DNA from: Candidatus Goldiibacteriota bacterium HGW-Goldbacteria-1
GTDB taxonomy: Bacteria > Oederibacteriota > PGYV01
DNA length: 64,000 bases
Direction of reading: 5' to 3'
Assembly: GCA_002839855.1 (NCBI GenBank)
Contig: PGYV01000008.1
Coordinates: 124,001-188,000 of the forward strand
Position numbers and translations under genes: made by a program. Below the pieces are notes generated by a model. It was not told the origin of the DNA. It worked only from the letters and a program-made list of their open reading frames with translations, and searched no databases. The first letter of the stretch is position 1. Every line of letters starts with the position of its first letter. Positions 26,383-35,195 of the stretch are shown in pieces.

Positions 26383-26680
26383 ATTGCTGCCCCGACTCAG
26401 AGGCTTCGGGGAACATTTTTGCGATGTCTGTTTTTATCCTTAGAACCTTAATCTCATCGCCCTTGGATGCAAAAATCGCAACAACTTTTTCATAAAGGTT
26501 TTTTGATTTGAATTTATCGCCTTTTTCATAGTATGCTTTGGCAAGCGGTTCTATTATATAGGGGTCATCCGGAAAATCAGCATATAAAGTTTCATATTCG
26601 GATACGGCTTTGTCCCAGTTTTTTGTGGCAATATAAACCCGCGCGCACCTTATTAAAACAAGCTTTGTTTTCTCGTTCAT
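26381..26680 (-). CDS. small TPR-like protein
   Basis: 99 residues, all helical, with two TPR-like pairs (VYIATKNWDKAVSEYETLYA and LAKAYYEKGDKFKSKNLYEKV). Probably a cytoplasmic protein-protein interaction module. The stop codon lies inside the terminator right arm. No partner can be assigned; the 210-base gap beyond its start shows no gene. Confidence 0.78.
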   Translation of the reverse strand: MNEKTKLVLIRCARVYIATKNWDKAVSEYETLYADFPDDPYIIEPLAKAYYEKGDKFKSKNLYEKVVAIFASKGDEIKVLRIKTDIAKMFPEASESGQQ

Positions 26681-26890
26681 GTAATCTCCGGTTAAACCGC
26701 TCTATTCATGTTTATCAGATAAGATTTCAAACCCCGCCCTTACTGATATACTACCACTTAACCGCTGCAAAATGGACATATATTTCTACAAAAGCGGCGG
26801 TAAAGTAATGCTGAATACTTGTTAAGGGTATACCGGAATGGTATTAATTAAGTATGTGCTGTTAATCTGTGTAAATCGCGGTTCCGGGCG

Positions 26891-28048
26891 CTAATACCCG
26901 GATTTCATTAATTCCTTGAAAATGCGTACGCCTTCTATAAGTTCTTTTACAGATATTGATTCATCTGCTGTGTGGGAATTTTTATCCTCGCCCGGGCCCA
27001 ATACCACGCAGGGTAATCCTATGGCTGAAAAAGCGCCGGCATCCGTGGCAAACGCCGCGCCTATGGGTGTGCTGTCTAATCCTGCTTTTTTTATTCCTTC
27101 CAGTGTTTTTGTTATAAATGGGCTGCTTAAGTCCTGTGACAAGGGGTTGTCTTTGAAGTCAGATTCTGCTGTTACCTGTAAAGCGGGATCCTGTTTTCTA
27201 AGCCCGCTTATAACTTTTTCCACTTCGGGGATTACTGAATCCACATCTTCCCCCGGCATGACCCTGCGGTCCACGCGTATTATACATTCATCAGGAATTC
27301 CGTTAATCTGGCGGCCGCCGTTTATCATATTTATTGAACATTGCGCTTTTCCGCATAAAGGGTGTGCTGCGGTCAGTCCGGCGATATAGTCTTTTTCAAT
27401 AACATCCATTACTTTTACCATATCCTTAATGGCCGATCTGCCTTTGGACGGGTCAGAAGCGTGTGCCGCAATGCCTTTTACAATTACCCTGAAGTGTCCT
27501 ATGCCCGCGTGCGCGACTATTGGTTTTAAAGAAGTTGGCTCCGCAATTATAACTCCTGCCGGTTTAAACGTAAGTTTTGGCAGCTGCTCTCTGCAGAATG
27601 CCGTGGCGCCGCTGCGCTTTTGTTCCTCGTCCACTGTAAATAAAAGGGCAATATTATTAACCCAATTACCTTCGCTGATTAATTCTTTTAGTGCCCAGAG
27701 AGACGCTGCAATGCTGCCCTTATCATCGTTTGAACCGCGGCCAAGAACACGGCCGTCTTTTTCTTCACCGTAAAACGGGTCAAAATCCATCCCTTCTGCG
27801 GAAACGGTATCCATATGAGCGCAGAACATTATCCATGGCGCATCTTTTTTAAATTCTTTTGTAATAAGAAGGTTGGCAGCGCAGCCGGGAACGTCCAGAA
27901 GCTGCGCTTTTAAACCAAAAGATTTACTTAGTTTTTTTAAGTATTCCCCGATTTTCTGTTCCGCTTTTATTTCACCGGTAATAAACCGGTTGACGGAAGG
28001 AATGCGTACAAGCGCTATTAGAAGTTCTTTTACGGATTTTGGCTGCAT
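26891..28048 (-). CDS. M20-family metallopeptidase (ArgE/DapE/ACY1-like)
   Basis: 385-residue di-zinc hydrolase. Metal ligands are visible in order: CAHMDTV, GRGSNDDKGS, the catalytic VDEEQKRSGA, an AEPT segment and the final NSHTADES. A dimerisation (lid) domain lies at about 180-290. These enzymes remove N-acyl groups or cleave dipeptides, for example acetylornithine or succinyl-diaminopimelate; which substrate cannot be told. Monocistronic, minus strand. RBS AGGAGA is seen before the ATG. Confidence 0.9.
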   Translation of the reverse strand: MQPKSVKELLIALVRIPSVNRFITGEIKAEQKIGEYLKKLSKSFGLKAQLLDVPGCAANLLITKEFKKDAPWIMFCAHMDTVSAEGMDFDPFYGEEKDGRVLGRGSNDDKGSIAASLWALKELISEGNWVNNIALLFTVDEEQKRSGATAFCREQLPKLTFKPAGVIIAEPTSLKPIVAHAGIGHFRVIVKGIAAHASDPSKGRSAIKDMVKVMDVIEKDYIAGLTAAHPLCGKAQCSINMINGGRQINGIPDECIIRVDRRVMPGEDVDSVIPEVEKVISGLRKQDPALQVTAESDFKDNPLSQDLSSPFITKTLEGIKKAGLDSTPIGAAFATDAGAFSAIGLPCVVLGPGEDKNSHTADESISVKELIEGVRIFKELMKSGY

Positions 28049-28084
28049 ACTGTGTCTCCTGATTATTTTAAGTTATTATAACAA

Positions 28085-28226
28085 AAGCAAGGGAGGAAAG
28101 ACAGATAGATGCTTGGAGGGTTGGATGCTTGGATGCTAAAAGCTTAAGGGCTTGGATGGTTAGAGGGTTGGCGGGACGGAGGATTTTGATCCGGCAGGCG
28201 CGGGCTTTAGCCCGGGGCAGTTGATT
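28085..28226. repeat. intergenic repeat cluster: TTGGATGCTTGG units plus GC palindrome
   Basis: 28100-28171 holds degenerate repeats of GGATGCTTGGAGGGTT/ TTGGATGCT type, related to the 16-bp unit at 42294-42329. At 28189-28226 a GC-rich palindrome CGGGCT-TT-AGCCCG (28201-28214) is embedded in GGCAGGCG...GGCAG, related to elements at 42401-42430 and 49447-49650. No gene is present. Confidence 0.75.
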
Positions 28227-28307
28227 TTAAATATATGAACCAGTGAACTATAAGCGGAAGCGAAAAACCGGCAGTTTGGAAGGACAGATGGACTATAAGT
28301 GTTGTTA

Positions 28308-28316
28308 TGTTATAAT
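28308..28316 (+). promoter_or_regulatory. extended -10 promoter of yitT-like gene
   Basis: TGTTATAAT, TATAAT at 28311-28316, 21 bases before the ATG at 28338. No good -35 is visible. Confidence 0.5.
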
Positions 28317-28337
28317 AAAAGAAAAAAGGGAGCGATT

Positions 28338-29186
28338 ATGAAGAGGAAAATATCTGATGCGGCGTATAATATATTTCTTATAACCGCGGGAAGCCTTATC
28401 ACCGCTTTTGCCATAAAAGCTTTTCTTGTGCCTCAGGAATTTATTTCAAGGGGAGCCACCGGTATTTCGCTTATGATTTCATATAAAACGGATATTCTGC
28501 CGCTGGGCGTAATTTACCTTCTGATAAACATTCCTATATTTGCGCTTGGATGGAAATTTGTAGGAAGAAGGTTTACAGTATACTCTCTTATAGGAATGGC
28601 AATATATACGGTGATACTTGGCCTTATGCCTTTTCAGTTTCACATGCAGGATAAGATGTTGTGCGCGGTAATTGCCGGCGGGCTTTCAGGAATAGGCCTT
28701 GCCATTGCGCTGCGTTCGTACGGTTCTGCCGGCGGCGCGGATGTACTTTACATTATAATTAATAAAATGACAGGGATGTCAATTGGCACTTCGTCTATGA
28801 TAATAAACGCGGTAATTATTGGTTCTATGGCCGCGTTTTTTCCGCTGGAAAATGTGCTTTACACGCTGGTGTATATCTTTGTAAATATGTATGTTACTAA
28901 TAAAACTTTTCACGGGTTTGCCCACAGGCGCGCTGTTCTTATAATGTCTGAAAAATCAGATGTTATAGCGGAACATATGAAGAAAGAACGCTTTGCGTTT
29001 ACCATTATTGACAGTAAAGGCGGGTATAAAGGTACACAGCAGAATATTCTGTATTCTGTTGTGGAAAGAAAAAAGATATCATATTTAAAAAGGTCAATTC
29101 TAAAAACAGACCCCAAGGCTTTTATAGCTGTTATGACCGCGGAAGATGTAACCGGAGTGGAAATAGGCAATCAGCCGCATTGGTGA
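28338..29186 (+). CDS. YitT-family membrane protein (DUF161 + DUF2179)
   Basis: About 282 residues from the ATG at 28338, which is preferred to the ATG at 28299 because AAGGGAGCG precedes it and the promoter -10 lies between the two. Five or six hydrophobic segments include YNIFLITAGSLITAFAIKAFLVP and a glycine-rich SAGGADVLYIIINKMTG, typical of YitT. The C-terminal ~85 residues are a cytoplasmic DUF2179 domain (KKERFAFTIIDSKGGYKGTQQNILYSVV). The family is of unclear function, often suggested to be a transporter. Confidence 0.9.
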   Translation: MKRKISDAAYNIFLITAGSLITAFAIKAFLVPQEFISRGATGISLMISYKTDILPLGVIYLLINIPIFALGWKFVGRRFTVYSLIGMAIYTVILGLMPFQFHMQDKMLCAVIAGGLSGIGLAIALRSYGSAGGADVLYIIINKMTGMSIGTSSMIINAVIIGSMAAFFPLENVLYTLVYIFVNMYVTNKTFHGFAHRRAVLIMSEKSDVIAEHMKKERFAFTIIDSKGGYKGTQQNILYSVVERKKISYLKRSILKTDPKAFIAVMTAEDVTGVEIGNQPHW

Positions 29187-29242
29187 ACTTAGACAGTAGA
29201 TATTAGATAGGTGATAGGAGACAGAGCAAAAGGAGATTATAA

Positions 29243-29671
29243 TTGAAGCAGCTTATTGATTTTCAGAATGAATGGGAAATTCTTGCGGAAAAGGGAATGG
29301 CTGATTACAGCGCCTTAACATCAGATGAACGCGTATGGTTTAACTGCCACTCTTTGATGGAACAGGCAGACAGCGGTATTATAAGCTTTTATTATAATGA
29401 AAGCGCTGACCATGTTAATGACACTATAGAGGACCTTGGAAAGATAAAGTTTAATGAACCGGTTGAACTGTTAAAGAAAATAAACAGCCTGTTTCCGGGC
29501 GGTATTGTACCGGACATAGAAAAACGTAATGAGATTATAAACAGCTGGGATAGTGAAGAGTACAACGTAATGTTTGAAGAAATTGACGATAAATTTTACG
29601 CTTTTAAAAAACAGTTTGCTGTAAAAATATTGGATTTTATAATGGATATAGGGCTGGCTTACAGCAAATAA
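29243..29671 (+). CDS. DUF4375/DMP19-like protein
   Basis: 142 residues. SDERVWFNCHSLMEQADSGI followed by FYYN, NDTIEDLGKIKF and the late FPGGIVP...R match the pattern of DUF4375 (DMP19-like) proteins, where the usual NGGF is SGII here. Function of the family is uncertain. TTG start is supported by AGGAG ten bases upstream. It is followed after 14 bases by a secreted protein gene and may be co-transcribed. Confidence 0.72.
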   Translation: MKQLIDFQNEWEILAEKGMADYSALTSDERVWFNCHSLMEQADSGIISFYYNESADHVNDTIEDLGKIKFNEPVELLKKINSLFPGGIVPDIEKRNEIINSWDSEEYNVMFEEIDDKFYAFKKQFAVKILDFIMDIGLAYSK

Positions 29672-29685
29672 AACCGGGGGCAATA

Positions 29686-30315
29686 ATGAAAAGAGGGTTT
29701 CTAATAATATCTGTTGTGCTGTTCTTTGGCGCGGTTTTTGCTTTGGAATACAGCCCTAAAGATTACTGCCCGCTTGAACCGGGATCAAAATGGACATACG
29801 GCCTGTTTAATAAGAAAGAGAATAAACAAAGGGCAGATGTACAGGCAAGTGTTAATAAACCGGAGAAATACGGCAAACTTGAATATTCTCTTTATGAAGT
29901 GCCTTCTCGCGGCATAAGGTGTTTTGTGCGGGCGGATGATGAAGGTATCTGGGTTAAGGCCGCGCAGATGAACCTTCCTGTGCTAAGTTTTATTTACGTC
30001 ACCCTTGAACTTGAAAATGAAGCCAATATATTGGCAGTTCCAATTCAGGCGGGTAAAAAGTGGCGGTATGAGGGCAATGTAAAAGTAAAAACCCTTCTTA
30101 TAATAAATATAAAAGCAAAGGTAATAGTAGATATGGAAAATAAAGGGTTGGAAGAAGTATCAGTAAACGGAAATACTGTAAACGCGTACCATATCAGCGC
30201 GCGTGTAAATAGAAATCTGGTGGATAATAACCCTATGACGGGAAGCTGCTGGATGGCAAACGGTATAGGGCTGGTAAAAGCGGAAACAGCAAATTCCAGA
30301 TTAACAATTAAGTGA
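29686..30315 (+). CDS. secreted protein of unknown function
   Basis: 209 residues with a Sec signal peptide (1-19, ending VFA). The mature protein is beta-rich with motif YCPLEPGSKWTYGL, seen in many periplasmic proteins of DUF-type where a lipocalin-like or LolA-like barrel is suspected, and a second half ending NGIGLVKAE. Not assigned to a named family. It begins 14 bases after the DUF4375-like gene and ends 18 bases before the ankyrin gene, so it may be part of an operon running 29243-34207. Confidence 0.72.
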   Translation: MKRGFLIISVVLFFGAVFALEYSPKDYCPLEPGSKWTYGLFNKKENKQRADVQASVNKPEKYGKLEYSLYEVPSRGIRCFVRADDEGIWVKAAQMNLPVLSFIYVTLELENEANILAVPIQAGKKWRYEGNVKVKTLLIINIKAKVIVDMENKGLEEVSVNGNTVNAYHISARVNRNLVDNNPMTGSCWMANGIGLVKAETANSRLTIK

Positions 30316-30333
30316 TTAACCGGAGGGTAAGAA

Positions 30334-31635
30334 TTGACTGAAGATGAAAGGCTTCTTGAAGCTGCGGAAAAGGGAGACCTTGATGCCGTGAAAGAGGCCG
30401 TAAAAAACGGCGCGGAATTCTATAATGTGGCTATGTTAAAAGCCTCTAAAACAGGCAGCCTTGACGTTATAAAGTATCTGCTGCGAAAAGGCGCGAATAA
30501 TATTCCGGACGCGCTGAAAATGGCGGCAGCCTGCGGCCATGAAGAAACTGTTAAGTACCTGCTGAATAAAACGGATTCAGGATTAAACACGGCGGTTATG
30601 GCTGCGCTGGAAAGCGGCCATAACAATACCGCTGCAATAATGTTAAAAAGCGGTTCGGGAAGCCCGCGTGAACTTCTGGGCTTTGCTTATGACAACAGCG
30701 ATATGGCTTTATATAATGATGTAAAACAAAAGGCGGGCAGAAAATTTACTGTGCTGCTTAAATCTGTTTTAAGCGGAAGGTTTAACGGCGCTAACCGGCG
30801 GCTTGCGGATGAAAAACTTGAAGAATTATTGAATAATGATGATGAAGTGAAATTAACAGCGGTTTTGGACGCGGGGTTTGACCCTGACCACGTAATATTT
30901 TTTAATCAGAGTATTAAAGCGCCGCTTATCCTGTGTGCTTTAGTTGGGGGTAAATTAAAAGCGGGAACGGCGGTTTTAAAACACAAACCTGAAGCGGGAT
31001 TAAAAGGTTATATCTTTTTTAAAGATGAAGAGAAAGAAATTTCTGTTTTTGACCTTCAGAATGTTGAAAATGAATCTTTGTTTGGTCCGGTTTTACTGCA
31101 GGGATATGCAGGGCTTATCAAAACCCGGCCGCTTGAGGTATTAAAAGCGGCTATGCGCGGCGGTAATGAACCTGTGCTGGAAAAAATACTGCGCAATAAA
31201 TCACTCTTAAAGATTTCAGGCGGTGATTTTATTACAGCTGCGCTGCTTGCAGAAAAAAGGGCCCTTGCCGGACGGCTTATTCAAAGCGGAGCTGAATTTA
31301 CGCAGGCAAAGTTTTACACAAAAGAGCAGTACCTGGCAATAGCAATGCTTGCGGATAAAAACGACACAGTAATGCTTTACAGCCTAAACTCCGCCGGGCT
31401 TACAAAGAGGCGGGTAAAATATGATGTAAAGAAAAGCTGGGAAATACCGCTTGTAAAGGCGGCTTTTGACCGGAATTACAGGCTTTTATCTTTGCTGGTA
31501 AAATATTTTTTTGACCCCAATGAAAAAATCAGCGGTGAGACTACACCGCTGTCTTACTGCTCCGTAAACGGGGCGGATATTAAAGCTTTAAGCATACTAA
31601 AACGCCGTGAAGAAAAAGACGGCCAAAACCAATAA
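30334..31635 (+). CDS. ankyrin-repeat protein
   Basis: 433 residues. Ankyrin repeats at the N-terminus are clear (LLEAAEKGDLDAVKEAVKNG; LKASKTGSLDVIKYLLRKGA; KMAAACGHEETVKYLL) with degenerate repeats through the rest. No signal peptide, so cytoplasmic scaffold. TTG start has CGGAGGG upstream. The next gene, an ATP-grasp fusion, starts 17 bases after its stop, suggesting they act together. Confidence 0.85.
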   Translation: MTEDERLLEAAEKGDLDAVKEAVKNGAEFYNVAMLKASKTGSLDVIKYLLRKGANNIPDALKMAAACGHEETVKYLLNKTDSGLNTAVMAALESGHNNTAAIMLKSGSGSPRELLGFAYDNSDMALYNDVKQKAGRKFTVLLKSVLSGRFNGANRRLADEKLEELLNNDDEVKLTAVLDAGFDPDHVIFFNQSIKAPLILCALVGGKLKAGTAVLKHKPEAGLKGYIFFKDEEKEISVFDLQNVENESLFGPVLLQGYAGLIKTRPLEVLKAAMRGGNEPVLEKILRNKSLLKISGGDFITAALLAEKRALAGRLIQSGAEFTQAKFYTKEQYLAIAMLADKNDTVMLYSLNSAGLTKRRVKYDVKKSWEIPLVKAAFDRNYRLLSLLVKYFFDPNEKISGETTPLSYCSVNGADIKALSILKRREEKDGQNQ

Positions 31636-31651
31636 AGCTCCGGAGGTAATT

Positions 31652-34207
31652 ATGAAAGACAGCACGGGAATACCGGGACTTGATAAAATATTAAAAGGGA
31701 TAATTCCCGGCGATAATATTGTCTGGCAGACGGATGTGCTGGAACATTTTCTGCCTTATGTAAAACCATACTGTGCTTACGCGAAGTCGGAAAACAGAAA
31801 ACTGATATATTTTCGTTTTTCCGGACATACGCCTTTTGCCTCTGAAGCGGACGGCGCGCAGGTGCATGTGCTTCGCCCCGAAGAGGGATTTGAAAAATTC
31901 ATAACGCAGATGCATGATGTCATAGGGAAAACAGGGGACGGCGCTTATTACATATTTGATTCGCTCTCTGAACTTGCCGTACAGAACTTCAGCGAAAGCA
32001 TGATAGAAAACTTTTTTGTGCTTACCTGTCCAAGGCTTTTGAAAATGAAGTGTATCGCGTATTTTGTGGTGACCAGCAACCTGAATTCATATCACGCCAC
32101 AAAGCCGATAACAAAGACCACGCAGCTGATACTGGATATATACAGCAGGGACGGCCGCGACTACATTCAGCCGGTGAAGGTTGACGGCAGGTATTCTTCG
32201 GATATGTTTATGCTTCATGAACGCGCGGGGGATGATTTCTTGCCGGTTATGAACAGTTCTGATATCGCGGAAATATCCGCGTCCGAGCCGTGGTATGGGC
32301 TGCAGTCGGCGCCTTACCGGGCTGTGGGGCTGTGGGACAGGCTCTTTATAGAATCTGAAGATGTTATAGAATCGTGCAGGCGCGGGGAATGTTCTCTTGA
32401 TACGGTTAACGCGATATATTTAAGGCAGTTAAAACAGATTTTTTCAACTGATGAAAGAATGCTGGAAATGGCAAAAAAGTTTATTGACCTGCCGGAACTG
32501 ATACGCATATGGAAGCGGACAATAGGCACGGGAATGATTGGGGGCAAATCCGCCGGAATGCTTCTGGCGCACGCTATTTTAAAAAAACATTTTTCGGAAT
32601 ACGCCGGAATCATTGAAAAACATGATTCTTTTTATATAGGTTCCGATATTTTTTATTCTTTTCTTGTGCGTAACGGATGCTGGCACATAAGGCAGCAGCA
32701 GAAAGACCCGGCCACCGTTTATGAACATCTGGAAGAAGCCAAAAATCTTATTTTAAACGGAAAGTTTCAGGAAAGTGAGAAACAGAAGTTTTCGGACATG
32801 CTGGATTATTTTGGGCAGGCTCCTATAATTGTCCGTTCAAGTTCGCTTCTTGAAGACAACTTTGGCAACGCGTTTTCCGGGAAATACGAAAGCATCTTCT
32901 GCGTAAACAATGGCACAAAAGAACAGAGGCTTGAAGAGTTTTTAAAAGCAGTCCGTGTAATCTACGCCAGCACTATGTCTGAAGAAGCGCTGGCTTACAG
33001 GGCAAGGCGTAATGTCCTTGATATGGATGAACAGATGGCGCTTTTGGTGCAGAGGGTTTCCGGAACAAGGTATGAAAATATATTTATGCCGCATCTTGCC
33101 GGCGTGGGATTTTCCTATAATTCCTATAAGTGGGATGAAGACATTGACCCGTCTTCCGGGCTTATACGCCTTGTGTACGGGCTTGGAACCAGGGCCGTTG
33201 ACAGGCATGACGATGATTACACACGGATAGTGGCGGTAAATGCCCCGAAAAAAAGGCCGGAAGGTAATCAAACTGATACGGTAAAGTTCACGCAAAAAAG
33301 AGTGGATGTTCTGGACATTCAGAAAAATGAACTGAAAACGGAGTACTTCACTGATATTATCAAAGAAAACCCGGGAGTAAATCCTGAAATGTTTTCGGTG
33401 GAAAAGGAATTCAACGAAACCCGGTACAGGATAATTAATTTTGATACGGTTATATCAGGCACGGAATTTATAAAAGACATGGGCAAGATGCTGCGCATAT
33501 TAAGGGATAATTATGGCAGCCAGGTGGATATAGAATTTACCGCGAATTTCACGCCGGATAAAAAGTACAGGATAAACCTGCTTCAGTGCAGGCCTCAGCA
33601 TGTCAGAAAGGAAAGCGGAACTTCAAGCATGCTTCCTGCCGCGGATGAAGAAAGAATAATTCTTAAGTCTAAAGGCGGGCTTGTGGGGCAGGGGCGGACA
33701 ATTAAAGTGGACAGGATAATATATGTGGTGCCGGAAATTTATGGGCTGCTGCCCGAACAGGAAAGGTATGCTGTGGCACGGCTGGTGGGAAGGGCCGCTC
33801 ATTTTAAAGAAGAAGCGGGTAAAAATATAATGCTCTTAGGGCCCGGAAGGTGGGGCACGCGCATGGTGCAGCTTGGCGTGCCGGTTGTATTTTCGGAGAT
33901 TAACACGGTATCTGTAATATGCGAAATTGGCAGAATGCATGAAGGCCTTATCCCTGACCTTTCCATGGGAACGCATTTTTTTAATGACCTCGTGGAAATG
34001 AATATTCTGTATATTGGATTCTTTGCGTCGTCGCAGGGTAATATATTAAATGAAAAGTTTCTGCATTCGCTGCCTGATAGTTTTGCGCAGATATTTCCCG
34101 GAGAAAAAAATTATGGTGGCGCCGTCAGGGTGATAGAAAGCGATGATTTAAAGATATATCTTCAGGCGGATCCTGTGAAACAACAGTGCCTGGTATTTGC
34201 CGGATAA
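31652..34207 (+). CDS. KaiC-like (P-loop lost) / PEP-synthase ATP-grasp fusion protein
   Basis: About 851 residues from the ATG at 31652, which has CGGAGG upstream; the longer frame from 31607 overlaps the ankyrin gene and is less likely. The N-terminal ~230 residues open like KaiC/RadA (TGIPGLDKILKGIIPGDNIVW), but the Walker A GxxGxGK(T/S) is absent. Residues ~300-680 match the PEP/pyruvate-binding ATP-grasp domain (GMIGGKSAGM; PIIVRSSSLLEDN; LLQCRPQ). The swivelling phospho-histidine and TIM-barrel domains of PPDK/PPS are missing. Instead a ~190-residue tail with LLGPGRWGTR follows. It probably binds ATP and a phospho-acceptor, but not as a classical PEP synthase. Confidence 0.82.
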   Translation: MKDSTGIPGLDKILKGIIPGDNIVWQTDVLEHFLPYVKPYCAYAKSENRKLIYFRFSGHTPFASEADGAQVHVLRPEEGFEKFITQMHDVIGKTGDGAYYIFDSLSELAVQNFSESMIENFFVLTCPRLLKMKCIAYFVVTSNLNSYHATKPITKTTQLILDIYSRDGRDYIQPVKVDGRYSSDMFMLHERAGDDFLPVMNSSDIAEISASEPWYGLQSAPYRAVGLWDRLFIESEDVIESCRRGECSLDTVNAIYLRQLKQIFSTDERMLEMAKKFIDLPELIRIWKRTIGTGMIGGKSAGMLLAHAILKKHFSEYAGIIEKHDSFYIGSDIFYSFLVRNGCWHIRQQQKDPATVYEHLEEAKNLILNGKFQESEKQKFSDMLDYFGQAPIIVRSSSLLEDNFGNAFSGKYESIFCVNNGTKEQRLEEFLKAVRVIYASTMSEEALAYRARRNVLDMDEQMALLVQRVSGTRYENIFMPHLAGVGFSYNSYKWDEDIDPSSGLIRLVYGLGTRAVDRHDDDYTRIVAVNAPKKRPEGNQTDTVKFTQKRVDVLDIQKNELKTEYFTDIIKENPGVNPEMFSVEKEFNETRYRIINFDTVISGTEFIKDMGKMLRILRDNYGSQVDIEFTANFTPDKKYRINLLQCRPQHVRKESGTSSMLPAADEERIILKSKGGLVGQGRTIKVDRIIYVVPEIYGLLPEQERYAVARLVGRAAHFKEEAGKNIMLLGPGRWGTRMVQLGVPVVFSEINTVSVICEIGRMHEGLIPDLSMGTHFFNDLVEMNILYIGFFASSQGNILNEKFLHSLPDSFAQIFPGEKNYGGAVRVIESDDLKIYLQADPVKQQCLVFAG

Positions 34208-34227
34208 TTTAATTTATGGGAGGTTTT

Positions 34228-34803
34228 ATGTTGAAAGAATTTGTACTTGCTTTTATTCCTGTTTTTGTGGCGGTAAATGTTATAGGGCTTCTGCCCATAT
34301 TTGTATCATTAACCCGAAAACTTAACGCGAAGGAAATTCATAAAACCCTTGTTCAGTCTTTTGTCACCGGGATTTCACTGGCTCTTGTTTTTATTTTTAT
34401 CGGGAAGTGGATTTTTGCCGTGCTTGGCATTACAGTAAATGACTTTATGGTCGCGGGCGGTGTAATTCTTTTTCTGATTGCCCTGCGCGATATATTTAAC
34501 ATAGCAAAGCATATAGGTGAAACGTCCGAAATAGGCGCTGTGCCCATTGGCACTCCGCTTATAGTTGGGCCCGGGGTTTTAACCACATGCCTGATATTAA
34601 CCGCGCAGTACGGTATTATTCCCACCATTGTATCCGTAGTGCTTAATGTCCTTATTGCCGTTTTAGTGTTAAGTTTTTCCAGGACGCTTATTAAAATGAT
34701 AGGCAATACCGGGGTTATGGCTGTGTCGCGTATTATGGCTCTTCTACTTGCGGCAATTGCGGTAATGATGATAAGAAAAGGGCTGGCAGGTATGTTAATG
34801 TAA
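34228..34803 (+). CDS. MarC-family integral membrane protein
   Basis: About 191 residues with six hydrophobic helices, matching MarC (FVLAFIPVFVAVNVIGLLPIFVSLT; AVPIGTPLIVGPGVLTTCLI). The family looks like a transporter but its role is unknown. The ATG at 34228 is chosen over the ATG at 34216 because the GGGAGG ribosome site lies inside the longer alternative. Confidence 0.9.
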   Translation: MLKEFVLAFIPVFVAVNVIGLLPIFVSLTRKLNAKEIHKTLVQSFVTGISLALVFIFIGKWIFAVLGITVNDFMVAGGVILFLIALRDIFNIAKHIGETSEIGAVPIGTPLIVGPGVLTTCLILTAQYGIIPTIVSVVLNVLIAVLVLSFSRTLIKMIGNTGVMAVSRIMALLLAAIAVMMIRKGLAGMLM

Positions 34804-34907
34804 TTTTACCCGTAAAATATAAATAAGCAGAAAAACGCGCGGGTTATTGTTCATTTTTTTTAACTGAAGTTTATGGTTATACCGGTTTAAAATTATATGC
34901 AGTTGAT

Positions 34908-34936
34908 TTGACTTATTTCAGGAACTGTAGTAAAAT
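34908..34936 (+). promoter_or_regulatory. strong promoter of a structured RNA
   Basis: TTGACT (34908-34913) and TAAAAT (34931-34936) with the ideal 17-base spacer. The start of transcription would be near 34943, immediately upstream of three GNRA-capped hairpins and an intrinsic terminator. This is one of the best promoters in the window. Confidence 0.75.
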
Positions 34937-34942
34937 ACATTC

Positions 34943-35069
34943 AAATGAAGCGAAAGCTGACACAGATCGGAAGACTGGGCAAAGAGTAGGCGGGAAACCG
35001 AAGACTAATTGAAAAGTAATCCGGGGTTTATAAATCCAAAAGGTTTATAAATTCCGGATTTTTTATTTT
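34943..35069 (+). ncRNA. candidate structured small RNA or leader with intrinsic terminator
   Basis: From the predicted start near 34943 there are three short hairpins closed by GNRA loops: AGC-GAAA-GCT (34949-34958), CAG(A)TC-GGAA-GACTG (34963-34977) and CGG-GAAA-CCG (34991-35000). The last is flanked by AGT/ACT with an AGG/AAG internal loop that could form sheared G-A pairs. A ~19-bp terminator stem with T run follows (35018-35069). The RNA is ~127 bases. It precedes a 21-codon ORF and a PilZ-like gene. No known riboswitch consensus was matched by eye; it could be a riboswitch, attenuator or free sRNA. Confidence 0.6.
35018..35069 (+). terminator. strong intrinsic terminator
   Basis: AATCCGG, two G-T wobble pairs, TTTATAAA and CC pair with GG, TTTATAAA, TT and CCGGATT (left arm 35018-35037, right arm 35042-35060; bases 38-41 form an AAAA loop, T35 bulges). 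A T-rich tail ATTTTTTATTTTA follows. It ends the candidate structured RNA. Confidence 0.9.
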
Positions 35070-35095
35070 ATAACTTAAATAAAAGGAGGTATGTC

Positions 35096-35161
35096 ATGGA
35101 AAACCCTGATAATGAAAGCAGCGGCATACCGTCCGGCGGTACGGGGCCGTATCCTGCTTAA
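35096..35161 (+). CDS. small ORF, 21 residues, with strong RBS
   Basis: ATG at 35096 with AAAGGAGG ending six bases upstream, an ideal spacing. It encodes 21 residues beginning MENPDNESSG and ending GPYPA, with no hydrophobic part. It sits between the terminator and the PilZ-like gene (which starts 34 bases after its stop). It may be a small protein or a leader peptide for the downstream gene. The strong RBS is the only evidence of translation. Confidence 0.5.
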   Translation: MENPDNESSGIPSGGTGPYPA

Positions 35162-35195
35162 TAAACCCGCCTGAAAAATTAAAGGAGGGACAACA

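Noticed and set aside
34964-34974. AGATCGGAAGA, the first 11 bases of a common sequencing adapter
   Set aside because: The match breaks straight after and the bases fit a bulged GNRA hairpin in a well-formed RNA region, so an assembly adapter is unlikely.
34943-35010. Cyclic-di-GMP-I (GEMM) riboswitch
   Set aside because: Contains GGCAAA and a GAAA-loop hairpin, but the conserved GACGCAAAGCC and receptor strand are missing.
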